Source of the DNA: Hyperoodon ampullatus
Lineage: Eukaryota > Chordata > Mammalia > Artiodactyla > Ziphiidae
Assembly: GCA_949752795.1 (NCBI GenBank)
Contig: OX457061.1
Span: 28,462,425 to 28,526,424, forward strand
Reading direction: 5' to 3'
Length of the DNA: 64,000 bases
Shown one piece after another: positions 48,487 through 58,830 of the stretch. Position numbers and translations under genes: made by a program. Numbering within the stretch: position 1 is the stretch's first letter; every line of letters begins with the position of its first letter. The notes beneath the pieces were generated by a model that had not been told where the DNA came from, made no database searches, and saw only the letters and a list, made by a program, of their open reading frames with translations.

Positions 48487-48496
48487 TGTACTGAGT

Positions 48497-48707
48497 TTTT
48501 TTTTTTTTTTTTCTTGTGGTACGCGGGCCTCTCACTGTTGTGGCCTCTCCCATTGCGGAGCACAGGCTCTGGACGCGCAGGCTCAGTGGCCATGGCTCAC
48601 AGGCCCAGCCGCTCCGTGGCATGTGGGATCTTCCCGGACTGGGGCATGAACCCATGTCCCCTGCATTGGCAGGCGGACTCTCAACCACTGCGCCACCAGG
48701 GAAGCCC
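48497..48707 (-). mobile_element. CHR-type SINE
   Basis: Complete antisense copy. The duplication tgtactgagt is at 48487-48496 and 48708-48717. Confidence 0.96.
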
Positions 48708-49402
48708 TGTACTGAGTATTTTTTAATGATTCAATTTTATCTCTGTATTTAACTTTATTACTTATAATTACTTTCTGCTATATCACTGTTTGTTTTATAT
48801 TTTATATTATAGTCTATCTTTGAGTGATATTATACAATTTCACATATAAAATAAGAGTCTTATGTATTATGCATGTAGAGGTCGGGGTCCAATTGGAAGA
48901 TAGAAACCACACAGTAAGTTTAGCAGGGGAAGTTTGTTTGTTTGTTTATAACATTTTAATGAAGTATAGTTGATGTACAACATCATGTTATTTTCAGGCA
49001 TACTACATAGTGATTTGACATTAAAATACATTATGAAATGATCACCACAATAGGTCTAGTAATCATCTGTCCTCATACAAAGTTATTATAATATTATTGA
49101 TCATTTTCCTTATGGTATATATTACATCCTCATGGCATTTATAAGTGAAAGTTTGTACCTCTTAATCACCTTCCCCTATTTTGGCCCAACTCTCTCCATC
49201 CCTCCCCTCTGGCAATCACCCAATTGTTCTCTGTATCTATGGGTCTGTTTTCATTTGTTTTGTTTCTTAGATTTCACATGTAAGCGAGATTATACAGTAT
49301 TTGTCTGTCTTTGTCTGGCTTATTTCACTTAGCCTAATATCCTCTGGATCCATCCATGTTGCCACAAATCACAAAATTTGTATTATTTTTCATGGGTGAG
49401 TA

Positions 49403-49427
49403 ATATATATATATATATATATATATA
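49403..49427. repeat. (AT)n microsatellite
   Basis: About twelve AT units within the L1, at the spot where the L1 reads 'gagtaatattccattgta' in other copies; it is an expansion of L1 sequence. Confidence 0.9.
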
Positions 49428-49526
49428 CAGCATTTTCTTAATTCATTCATCTATCAATAGACACTTAGGTTGCTTCCATATGTCGACTATTGAAAATGAT
49501 GTTGCAGTGAACATAGGTGTGTGTAT

Positions 49527-50051
49527 GGCTGTTAGCATAACTGACACCATCTTGGTCCCTTACAATTTCTCCTATCCTTTCGCTGGCTCTATCTAGGACT
49601 GTACTGTACAGTAAATCACTTCTCTTTTGTCAGGGGCTTTGTAGTTAATAGATATTGTTTAATAGTCATTAGGACCAGATATTCTCTATGCTCTGTTAGT
49701 CCCCAAACAATGATGAAGACCTTCCTTGATGTGTTCCTGGAGCCCACAAGACTAGTTACCCATTTATAAATCTTGACTTAGGAACGCATGTCCTAAGCAT
49801 GTTTCCAAGCAGTTACCCCCTACCCTAGGTTAACAATAAAATTGTCCCAGTGGCCCCTTGGTGGTATGGAGTACAGCTGTTAATGCTTCCAGATTATTGT
49901 CCACCCGATCCCGATCCCGATCCCACCCTGTGGGTAAGTTATCCTATGATAAACTGATCCATTGATTATATGGAGCTATCTGCCTTGTTTTTCAGTCTCC
50001 AGGTGCTTTCTCATTTTGGTGGATACGTTTCATTCCTAATGTCCTCCAGTA
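49527..50051 (+). mobile_element. Probable solo LTR inserted in the L1
   Basis: About 525 bp that do not belong to L1 interrupt it between 'gtgtgtgta' and 'gtgtatatatctcttcaaat'. The block begins TGGCTGTTAGC and ends near CCTCCA. It has a TATA-like 'cccatttataaatc' near 49760 and AATAAA near 49837, followed by a triple GATCCC near 49905-49925. That is the U3-R-U5 layout of a retroviral LTR. No viral genes are present. Class and exact borders are inferred. Confidence 0.6.
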
Positions 50052-50720
50052 GAGTGTATATATCTCTTCAAATTAGTGTTTTTGCTTTCTTCTGAAAAAT
50101 ACCCAGAAGTGGAATTGCTGCATCATAAGGCAGTTCTAGTTTTTTTTTTTTTAGGAACCTCCATACTGTTTTCCATAGTGGCTGTACCACTTTACAATCC
50201 CATTGACAGTTTTGAGGGATCCCTTTTCTTTATATCCTCACCAACAATTGTTCTTTGTTGTCTTTCTGATAATAGCTATTTGACAATGGTGAGGTGATAT
50301 CTCGTGGTTTCAATTTGTGTTTCCCTGATGATTAGTGATATTGAGGATCTTTTCATGTGCTTGTTGGCCATCTGTATGTCTTCTTTGGAAAAATGTCTAT
50401 TCAGGTCTTCGGCTCATTTTTTAATCAGGTTTTTTTTTTTATATTGAGTTGTATGTGCTATTTATATATTTTGGATATTAACCCCTTATCAACCATATTG
50501 TTTTCAAGGTCCCTCAAGAACCTTCTATATGAGCTTAACATCATGCTCACTTTGAAGGAGAAATGCTTAGAGGAATCCCATTGCTTATCACAGAGAATAT
50601 AATGAAGAGTGCATTCAGAGCAGAGAGGCAATTAATCGATACCTGACACATTGCTGCCACATGGTGATACAATGTTGAATAAGACAGGACTTTGGATGAG
50701 ACTTTGTGGTTGAAAACAGA

Positions 50721-51330
50721 CCTGAAGAGACTTTAGTCATCTATATGAGTTGCTGCAGTTTTTTACTGCTATGGGGAAAAGACAAAGAAAATGAAAATAA
50801 TATCAAAATAAAGAGAATTTTCTTAGTAAGACATTTCTTAAATTCTAGAAAGTCAGGCTAATTCTTGAAGTGCAGATGTTTTTGAAATATCTCTTATTTT
50901 TTCTCTTTTTAAAAATAACTTTCCAAATCATGGTAAAAAAAAATTTCTTACTCTGGATGGAAGAAAAAATTAGTTTTTCCTGTATACTAAATTTCTATAT
51001 TTTTAAAAGGGCATGAACCTGATTAGGTTTTAATCACGATAGACCTGTTTTCTCCCTGGATGAATCTTGTACTTCTCTCCACTCCTGCATCATAAATCTA
51101 GGGCTGCTTTTCAATCTTTGGGTCATATCCTATATTAAGATGTGGAAGTAAAAATTATACTTTAAAATTGATGAGGTATGCTTGTTTAGATGTTATCTCT
51201 TCAGTTACAAAAATTAGGCTTTAGAACATTTCTGAGAAAGGTAGTTCCAGGCTTATTAAACAAATCAACTGAAGACAGACCTGGTTTACAATCGGACTTC
51301 AAGTCTGAGTAAAGCCCTTGCTATTTTTAG
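50721..51330. other. Unassigned AT-rich sequence
   Basis: No gene or confident repeat is recognised. Confidence 0.35.
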
Positions 51331-51403
51331 GGTCCTTCTCTCCACTAAAGTGACAGGAATGGAAGCTGAAGGAGAGGAGGATCAGGAGCTGCTCCACACA
51401 GAG
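51331..51403 (+). CDS. Exon-like segment, gene unidentified
   Basis: 'gcccttgctatttttag' precedes the segment and GAG|GTGAGC follows it. One frame is open throughout (phase 2 in, phase 0 out) and carries an internal ATG in strong context, reading MEAEGEEDQELLHTE to the donor. The entry phase does not fit 37197-37280. It could be a 5' exon starting at its own ATG, or coincidence. Confidence 0.22.
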
Positions 51404-51718
51404 GTGAGCTCCCAGAAGGTTGAACCAACTCGAATAATTTTGTTACAAATGTAAGGACATGTTTGGGAGCATGCTAGAGAGCTATTTATTCCAATTTCAG
51501 GCACAGACCTTAAATCTTGAAGAATGAGTTCTTTTTTCTGGTATATGTTATGAATGGTTTACAAATGCTAGGTATGACATAATGTTGCTAATAAAGTAGA
51601 GCATCTTTTTAGGCTATGGTTCATATCTCTATGTTCTCTGGATATTGCTCCAACAGAGATGCAGGCAGTTATTTTTGTCTTGCCAACAATATTGTGGCTG
51701 ATTAAGAAAGCTGAAAGC

Positions 51719-51923
51719 GGGCTTCCCTGGTGTTGCAGTGGTTGAGAGTCTGCCTGCCGATGCTGGGGACACGGGTTCGTGCCCCAGTCCGGGAGGATCC
51801 CACATGCCATGGAGCGGCTGGGCCCGTGAGCCATGGCCGCTGAGCCTGCGTGTCTGGAGCCTGTACTCTGCAATGGGAGAGGCCACAGCAGTGAGAGGCC
51901 CACGTACCGCAAAAAAAAAAAAA
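51719..51923 (+). mobile_element. CHR-type SINE
   Basis: Complete sense copy with a few changes in the head (ggtgttgcagtgg). The duplication aagaaagctgaaagc is perfect (51704-51718 and 51924-51938). Confidence 0.96.
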
Positions 51924-51939
51924 AAGAAAGCTGAAAGCT

Positions 51940-53255
51940 TATGCCCCTGCAAACTCCAGAACTCAAATTGGATTAAGTCTTGATGCTATCATCGACATAT
52001 ATGCAATTAAAAATAATATAGGAAAAACCCTATATAAGGAACAGGAGGTTTTTTATGATTCACTTATGTTTGAATCCCAGCAGCATGAGAATCCAAGAGT
52101 GCAGGAACAGCACTCTGGTACATAGTCAACTCACCTCACTGCTGATTTTGCAGCCTGGCATTTTTATTCTTGAGTGCACGTTTGTAAATCCTCATTTTAA
52201 AAAAATTAACCTGAATTATGGTTTTGTGAGAAAAACTCTTCCTAGATTCTTGTTCAAATGTTATTAGCATTGATCTTGTGCCTTTTGACCTCCTGATACT
52301 GTACATGGTTTACTTCATTATAATTGTCATATTGACGTTGCCTGCATTTCTCCTGGCCAGTCACACACCCAGGCATCTCAGCAGATAACCCAGTATCCTT
52401 CATGCCCCCAAATATCAGCAGCAGCTCTCTTTTGGTCTTAGACTCAAGGGAATGAGTAGAAATAAATGAAATTTTTCTCGCTGGTCTTTTATCAAGGCAT
52501 AAGCTGCCCTTTCCCATTATTTCAAACCTCAGGAGAAAAGAATCTTTCCTTTTCAAAAGAAAAAAGGAATAGGTAGATAATAGAAAGTGCAGATAAAAGA
52601 GAATTCCTAACCTCAGGCTTCTGAGTGTTGACCTCCTCTTCAGCTGTTGCTTCAATAGCTGGTTACATTGTTAGAGCCATCTCTCCTTGAATATGAATCC
52701 CCTATTCAAGGACATGTTGCTCTGTATCTAGCAAAGCACCAAGGACAGGACAGACATTGAACAAATTCTAAAATATACTGATGCTAAGGTTCATTAACAT
52801 ACATATAATTGCCTCTAAAGTTTTGCTTTCAATTCCAGGGTAATAAGAGTTGCTGCAAGGATGATAGCTCAGTCCCCAAAAGCCAGGCAAATTATTTTTG
52901 GTCCACATACTGCCATAAAGATCAAGATAGATATCAGATACATTTTCACATCAGATTTTTGGGGAAAGTCTTGATTTCTGCTAAAGAGCTTTTCCTGCAG
53001 TTCCTGAAGGTGGAAAACTTTGGAGTACTCTTAAAAGCTGAAGGGTACGCATGTAGATTGACAACAGTGAGCCTCCTTAGTAAATACTGAATGAAATTCT
53101 ATATGCAAAACAATCCATTTTCTTTTCCACATACTCTTTCATTTGATATATGTTCAGAAAATTTCTGCCTGTCCATCAGAAGTTAAATATGGATTTGTAA
53201 ATAGTGCATGCTTAGTATTTTCCTATCAGGTATAGCAGAATGGCAAAATGCCTTT
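51940..53255. other. Repeat-poor unassigned sequence
   Basis: It contains a 133-codon minus-strand frame (52254-52655) and an acceptor-led plus-strand frame (52839-53090). Neither has a known domain. Confidence 0.4.
52839..53090 (+). CDS. Acceptor-led open frame ending in a stop (weak)
   Basis: 'ttttgctttcaattccag' is a good acceptor. Phase 0 then stays open for 83 codons to TGA. The peptide begins GNKSCCKDDSSVPKSQ. Phase 0 matches the exit of 37197-37280, but no convincing poly(A) signal follows. I consider it a low-confidence terminal-exon candidate. Confidence 0.12.
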   Translation, partial: GNKSCCKDDSSVPKSQANYFWSTYCHKDQDRYQIHFHIRFLGKVLISAKELFLQFLKVENFGVLLKAEGYACRLTTVSLLSKY

Positions 53256-53259
53256 TCTT

Positions 53260-53765
53260 TTTAAAGAATTTGCAAATTTATTAAACCAAAAATTGACATA
53301 GGAAAATAGTAAAAAATACTAGCCAAAGAATAACCATTCACTGTTAGCAACTTCAGTTTCATTCTTTGGCTTTTTAAATTATATGCATACATTCATACAT
53401 ACATACATATATTCAAATATATATAGTATATACACACATACACACATATGTATGATATGTTTAGTTTTGTTTATTTTTTAGCTTTATGAAAAGATTTTAT
53501 CATGCACAGTCTTCTGAGACTTGCCTGAGTGCCTGAGATTCATCCACAATGTTGCATGTGGCTAGTTATTCCATTTTGCTAAGTTATATATCTACTCTTC
53601 TGACAATGGATGTGTGAGTTGTTTCTGTTTTTTTCCTCCTATGTCCACAAGCATCACTACTATGTACATTCTATGTGTAGACAATTTGTCTTTGATACAT
53701 GCCTAGGAATGGAATTGCTGGGATTTTATGCACTCATAAGCTGGCTACTATTCCTCCAGTAAAAC
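53260..53765 (-). mobile_element. Old L1 fragment
   Basis: Antisense phrases 'ttgacataggaaaatagtaa', 'gttattccattttgctaagt' and 'cctaggaatggaattgctgg' fit old L1. An ATAC-type simple repeat lies at about 53395-53445. Confidence 0.5.
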
Positions 53766-54059
53766 TCTTTTCATTAAAGTTGCTCATGAGTTTCTAATTA
53801 CAATATGCAATGGGCATTTTTTTTCTATGTCTCATATTACTGATATTATTGACCCTCTCTCCTTCTTGATATTCTTTACTTTCTTGGCTTTGGTATCATT
53901 TATTCTTGATTTTCCTTTGACCTCTCTTGCCTGTTTTGTCTCAGAATCTCAGATATCTCAAAAGGCTTTCTTAATTTAGAGAGCTGTCCTGCTATTTAGT
54001 AGTCAGCATCTACTCTGGTTATTTATTGTTGTGTAACAAATTTTTCCAAAAACTGAATG

Positions 54060-54062
<3 letters not shown>

Positions 54063-54107
<45 letters not shown>
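54063..54107. repeat. (AT)n microsatellite
   Basis: About 22 uninterrupted AT units, the longest dinucleotide run in the window, followed by short CA and AT tracts. It is likely polymorphic. Confidence 0.95.
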
Positions 54108-54109
<2 letters not shown>

Positions 54110-54234
54110 CACAGACACACACAAACACATATATATTTATAGTAACTTGGAGATATATTTTCTATCCCCAGTTGTATATTTTATATATAAATATATATGT
54201 ATATGTGTGAATATATATATATGAAGCTATATAG

Positions 54235-54725
54235 ATAGATTTTTAATTTTATTTTTTATTGAAATATAGTTAACATACAGAGTTAGGTTAGTTTCAGATG
54301 TACTACATAGTGATTTGACATTTGCATACATTATGAAATGATCACCATGATAAGCCTAGTCACCATCTGTCCCCATACAAAATTATTGCAAAGTTATTGA
54401 CCATACTTCTTATGTGGTATACTGTATCCCTGGGACTTACTTATATAACTGGAGGTTTGTACCTCTTAATCCCCTTCACCTATTTCACCAACACCCCCAC
54501 CCTCCTTCCTTCTGGTAACCACCTGTTCTCTGTATCTGTGAGTTTGTTTTTTGTTCTGTTTTGTTTGTTTTGTTTTGTTTTAGATTCCACATATAAGTGA
54601 GATCATGCAGTATTTGTCTTTCTCTTTCTGACTTATTTCACTTAGCCCTCAAGATCCATCCATATTGTCACAGATGGCAAGACTTCATTGTTTTATGGCT
54701 CAGTATTATTCCATTTTATATATAG
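54235..54725 (-). mobile_element. L1 3' end (L1MA-like)
   Basis: Antisense L1 3' UTR ('ttattgaaatatagttaaca', 'gatttgacatttgcatacat') continuing to 'ctcagtattattccatttta' of ORF2. 5'-truncated. Confidence 0.87.
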
Positions 54726-54999
54726 ATTTGTTTTGTGGGTCAAAATTTTAGGTGGTGCTTGACTGGGTAATTTTTCTGCTGCACATTGGCTGGGGTCACT
54801 TGGTAGTGACTGACTGAGTCTGGTGGGCCTTCTTTACTCAAATGCCTGACTTTTTGGTGGGAATGGCAGAAGGCTGACTCAGTCAGGTCTTTCCCCTTTA
54901 GGGCTTGCCCATCAAGCCCTGATCTTTCAAGCAGAGGGATGGACTTCTTATCTGGTGTCTCAGGGTTCAAAGAGACTAAGGTATAATCTGCCCATCATT

Positions 55000-55880
55000 G
55001 ATGGTTAATTTTATGTGTCAACTTGACTGGGCTAAGGGATGCCCAGGTAAGGGGTAAAACATGATTTCTGGGTACGTCTGTAAGAGTGTTTCTGGAAGAA
55101 ACTAGCATTTGCATCAGTAGACTGAGTAAAGGCCACCATGACCTATTCACCCTCCACTTCCCTGTGCTCTGTAACAAGAGAAGCTACCACAGTGAGAAGC
55201 CCGTGCACCGCAATGAAGAGTAACACCCGCTCACCGCAACTAGAGAAAGCCCGTGCACAGCCACGAAGACCCAGTGCAGCCAAAATAAATAAATGAATAA
55301 ATAAAATTTATTTAAAAAAAATAGAGCATGGGCTTTAGGCTTCAGTAGTTGTGACACACAGGCTCAGTAGTTGAGGCTCGCAGACTCTAGAGCACAGGCT
55401 CAGTAGTTGTGGCGCACAGGCATAGTTGCTCCGTGACGTGTGGGATCCTCCCGGACCAGAGCTCAAACCCATGTCCCCTGCATTGGCAGGAGGATTCTTA
55501 ACCACTGCACCACCAGAAATGCCCATCCACCCTCATGGTGTGGGTGGGCATCATCTAATCCACTGAGGGCCTGAGTAGAACAAAAAAGATGAAGGAAGGG
55601 TAAATTGCTCTCTCTGGTTGAGATGGGACATCCGTCTTCTCTTGTCCTTGGACATTGGTGCTCCAGGTTCACTAACCTTTGGCTTCAGACTGGGACTTAC
55701 ACCATTGACTCCTCTGGTTCTCAGGCCTTCAGGTTTGGACTGGATCTGTATCACCAGCCTTGGCATATTGTGGGACTTCTTTGTTTCTATAATCATGAGT
55801 CGATCCCTCATAATAAATCTCTTTATATTTGAGGATATCTTATTGGTTCTGTTTCTCTGGATAACCCTGACTAATACACC
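55000..55880 (+). repeat. Old LTR-like repeat, host of a rearranged SINE
   Basis: It begins 'tgatggttaattttatgtgt' and 'caacttgactgggctaaggg' and ends 'aataaatctctttatatttg' then 'ctctggataaccctgactaa'. This is the full layout of a common old mammalian LTR-like repeat with an AATAAA near its end. The body is interrupted at 55155-55521. Confidence 0.55.
55155..55521 (-). mobile_element. CHR-1 SINE with inverted 3' half
   Basis: The right part (about 55325-55521) is the 5' half in minus orientation, with its head at the right edge. The left part (55155-55324) is the 3' half in plus orientation, ending in an AAATA-rich tail in the middle of the element. Both parts share the junction motif tgctct, so together they make one complete SINE. 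The duplication ccYatYcaccctc (two mismatches) flanks the whole (55142-55154 and 55522-55534). Confidence 0.85.
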
Positions 55881-55919
55881 ATCCTCTTACAGACTAGGCT
55901 AGAAATTGGCTTTGTGTTT

Positions 55920-57517
55920 CTTCTACTGTACTCTATTGGTCAAAACTACTTAATGGGTAAAACATGTCTTCTCACTGTTGTTTTAATTTGTATGTTCTTA
56001 ACTGTTATTCTGAGTTTTCTTTTACTCTTTTTAAAAAAAATTATTTTATTGAAGTATAGTTGATTTATAATGTTAATTTCTGCTGTACAGCAAAGTGATT
56101 CCATTATACATGTATATATTCTTTTTCATATTCTTTTCCATTATGATTTATCACAGGGTATTGAATATAGTTCCCAGTGCTACACAGTAGGACCTTGTTG
56201 TTTATCCAATCTATATGTAATAGTTTGCATCTACTAACCCCCCGCAACTACAAGTCTGTTCTCTATGTCTGTGAGTCTGTTTCTGTTTTGGAGATAAGTT
56301 CATTTGTGTCATATTTTATATTCCACATATAAGTGATAGCATATGGTATTTGTCTTTCTGACTAACTTAGTATGATGATTGCTAGGTCGATCCATGTTGT
56401 TGTGACACAGGATTGCTCTTACTTGGAAAAATAAAACTGGAAATAATTGGCAGTCAGTAGGTCTTGTACTCATTCAGGGGAAATACAAGTGATATGAGAT
56501 TGTGTTGCAATTTGATTCGAAAGTACAATGTCTTATTATATGTTAAAATATTTTGATGACATTGACACTGAAGGTATAACTGAGGCTTAAAAGCATCCAC
56601 TTACTTTACTTGTCATGCCTTCATAAGTGGAACTAGCAACATACCCCTACATAGCTACAGGGGTCGATACAGGAAAAGTGTGTATATAAATAGTCCTGGG
56701 ATCAAATCTCTCAGGCAATTTTGACAAATGATATTAACTATCTTTCCATTAATTCATTATACTGCCCCATCCCCATGTCTTCTCGGCAATACTGAGGATG
56801 CTATAAAGAAACATGTCTGTGTGTCCTTCAAACAGGTAATCATGATTTTGGATCCATTACTTATATCTTAAGCTCTCTAGGGAATTATATCAGTTTTTTT
56901 TTTTTTTTTGCTTTATAACAAATTTAATCAGTTATACATATACATATGTTCCCATATCCCCTCCCTTTTGCGTCTCCCTCCCACCCTCCCTATCCCACCC
57001 CTCCAGGCGGTCACAAAGCACCGAGCTGATCTCCCTGTGCTATGCGGCTGCTTCCCACTAGCTATCTACCTTACGTTTGGTAGTGTATATATGTCCATGC
57101 TGCTCTTTCACTTTGTCACAGCTTACCCTTCCCCCTCCCCATATCCTCAAGTCCATTCTCTAGTAGGTCTGTGTCTTTATTCCTGTCTTACCCCTATGTT
57201 CTTCATGACATTTTTTTTCTTAAATTGCATATATATGTGTCAGCATACAGTCTGAGTTTTCTTTAATATGCCTATTTACCATTTGCTTTTCTTCTTCAGA
57301 GATTTAGCTGTTTTAATTCTTTGTCTATTTTTTGATTGAGTTTTTAAAAATTTGTCATATCCTTGCCTATTAGGGACATTAGTTGTTATTATATGTTTTA
57401 TGAATATTTTCTTCCTACTTGTAACAACTTTCATTTGGTTTATGATATATTTTGATGTACAGAATATAAAAAATATTAGTATAATCAGATTTGTTCATTT
57501 CCCCCCTTTATAGCTTT
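55920..57517 (-). mobile_element. Old L1 host fragment, interrupted
   Basis: Antisense L1 at 55920-56022 ('ctcactgttgttttaatttg') continues directly at 57265 ('aatatgcctatttaccattt', 'gtctattttttgattgagtt'). The 1.2 kb between is a later insertion. Confidence 0.7.
56023..57250 (-). mobile_element. Composite L1 insertion with non-L1 middle (3' transduction candidate)
   Basis: A single 14 bp duplication, tctgagttttcttt, flanks the whole 1228 bp (56009-56022 and 57251-57264). In sense (minus) order it holds a 5'-truncated young L1 3' end (57250-56892) with its own A-run of about 16, about 480 bp of non-L1 sequence (56891-56409), and an older L1 3' end (56408-56023) with AATAAA close to the left edge. 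The young part lacks the final ~55 bp of a normal L1 3' UTR, including the usual AATAAA. Confidence 0.8.
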
Positions 57518-57527
57518 TGAGTTCTCT

Positions 57528-58820
57528 TTTTTTTTTTGAATTTTATTTTATTTTATTTTTACAGCATGTTCTTATTTGTTATCTATTTCAACCTATTGGT
57601 GTATATATGTGAATCCCAATCTCCCAATTCATCACACACCCCCCACCCCCACTTCCCCCCTTGCTGTCCATACGTTTGTTCTCTACATCTGTGTCTCTAT
57701 TTCTGCCTTGCAAACCAGTTCATCTGTACCATTTTTCTAGATTCCACGTATATTCCATTAATATACAATATTTGTTTTTCTCTTTCTGACTTACTTCACC
57801 CTGTATGACAGTCTCTAGGTCCATCCACATCTCTACAAATGACCCAATTTAGTTCCTTTTTATGGCTGAGTAATATTCCATTGTATGTATGTACCACATC
57901 TTCTTTATCCATTTTTCTGTTGATGGGCATTTAGGTTGCTTCCATGACCTGGCTATTGTAAATAGTACTGCAGTGAGCATTGGGGTGCATGTGTCTTTTT
58001 GAATTATAGTTTTCTCTGGGTATATGCCCAGTAGTGGGATTGCTAGGTCATATGGTAATTCTATTATTAGTTTTTTAAGGCAGAGCTCAGTAAAACTTTA
58101 ACCAGCTTGTCTGCTAATGGATGGGTCTGAGTTCCCTCCCCGTTGGTTGTTTGGCCTAAGGCGACCCAGCACTGGAAGCTACAGGCTCTTTGGTGGGGCT
58201 AATGGTGGACTCTGGGAGGGCTCATGCCAAGGAGTACTTCCTAGAACTTATGCTGCCAGTGTCCTTGTCCTCTTGGTGAGCCACAGCTGCCCCCGCCTCT
58301 GCATGAGACCCTCCAACACTAGCAGGTAGGTCTGGTTTAGCCTCCTATAGGTCACTGCTCCTTCGCCTTGGATCCTGATGTGCACGCTACTTTGTGTGTG
58401 TCCTTCAAGAGTGGAGTCTCTGTTTCCCCCAGTCCTGTTAAAGACCTGCCGTCAAATCCCGCTAGCCTTCAAAGTCTGATTCTCTGGGAATTCCTCCTCC
58501 TGTTGCTGACCCCCAGGTTGCGAAGCCTGACCTGGTGCTCAGAACCTTCACTCCAGTGGGTGGACTTATGTGGTATAATTGTTCTCCAGTTTGTGAGTCA
58601 TCCACCCAGCGGTTATGGGATTTGATTTTATTGTGATTGCACCCCTCCTGCCATCTCACTGTGGCTTCTCCTTTGTCTTTGGATGTGGTGTATCTTTTTT
58701 GGTGAGTTCCAGTGTCTTCCTGTCGATGACTGTTCAGCAGTTAGTTGTGATTCTGGTGCTGTCAAAAGAGGAAGTGAGTGCACATCCTTCTACTCCACCG
58801 TCTTGAGCCAACCCTTCCAG
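57528..58820 (-). mobile_element. L1 with intact 5' start and missing interior
   Basis: Sense order from the right: a 5' UTR starting ggaagggttggctcaagacg at 58820 (an L1-type start), about 740 bp of it, then an abrupt join at 58080/58081 to the ORF2 C-terminus and 3' UTR, ending in a T-run at 57528. ORF1 and most of ORF2 are absent. An imperfect duplication (tgagttctct at 57519-57528, tgagttccct at 58821-58830) flanks it. The old L1 host resumes at 58831. Confidence 0.78.
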
Positions 58821-58830
58821 TGAGTTCCCT

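Larger units (their letters stand above)
48936..50510 (-). mobile_element. L1 fragment (L1MA-like) split by an LTR
   Basis: Antisense L1 3' UTR ('taatgaagtatagttgatgt'), then 'atccatccatgttgccacaa' and, to the right of the LTR, 'acccagaagtggaattgctg' and 'ggccatctgtatgtcttctt'. An (AT)n run lies at 49403-49427. The flanking pieces 48870-48935 and 50511-50720 look like one older repeat split by this L1. Confidence 0.85.
54000..54990 (+). repeat. Ancient repeat split by an (AT)n and an L1
   Basis: 'ggttatttattgttgtgtaa' at 54018 is the start of a common diverged mammalian repeat. It resumes at about 54725 with 'ttttgtgggtcaaaatttta' and runs to about 54990. The L1 at 54235-54725 and its neighbouring AT tract lie between the halves. 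I do not assign the family name. Confidence 0.45.

Noticed and set aside
50136..50154. T-run near 50.14 kb as a separate retroposon tail
   Set aside because: L1 sequence is continuous on both sides; the run is an expansion of the L1's own tttttagt tract.
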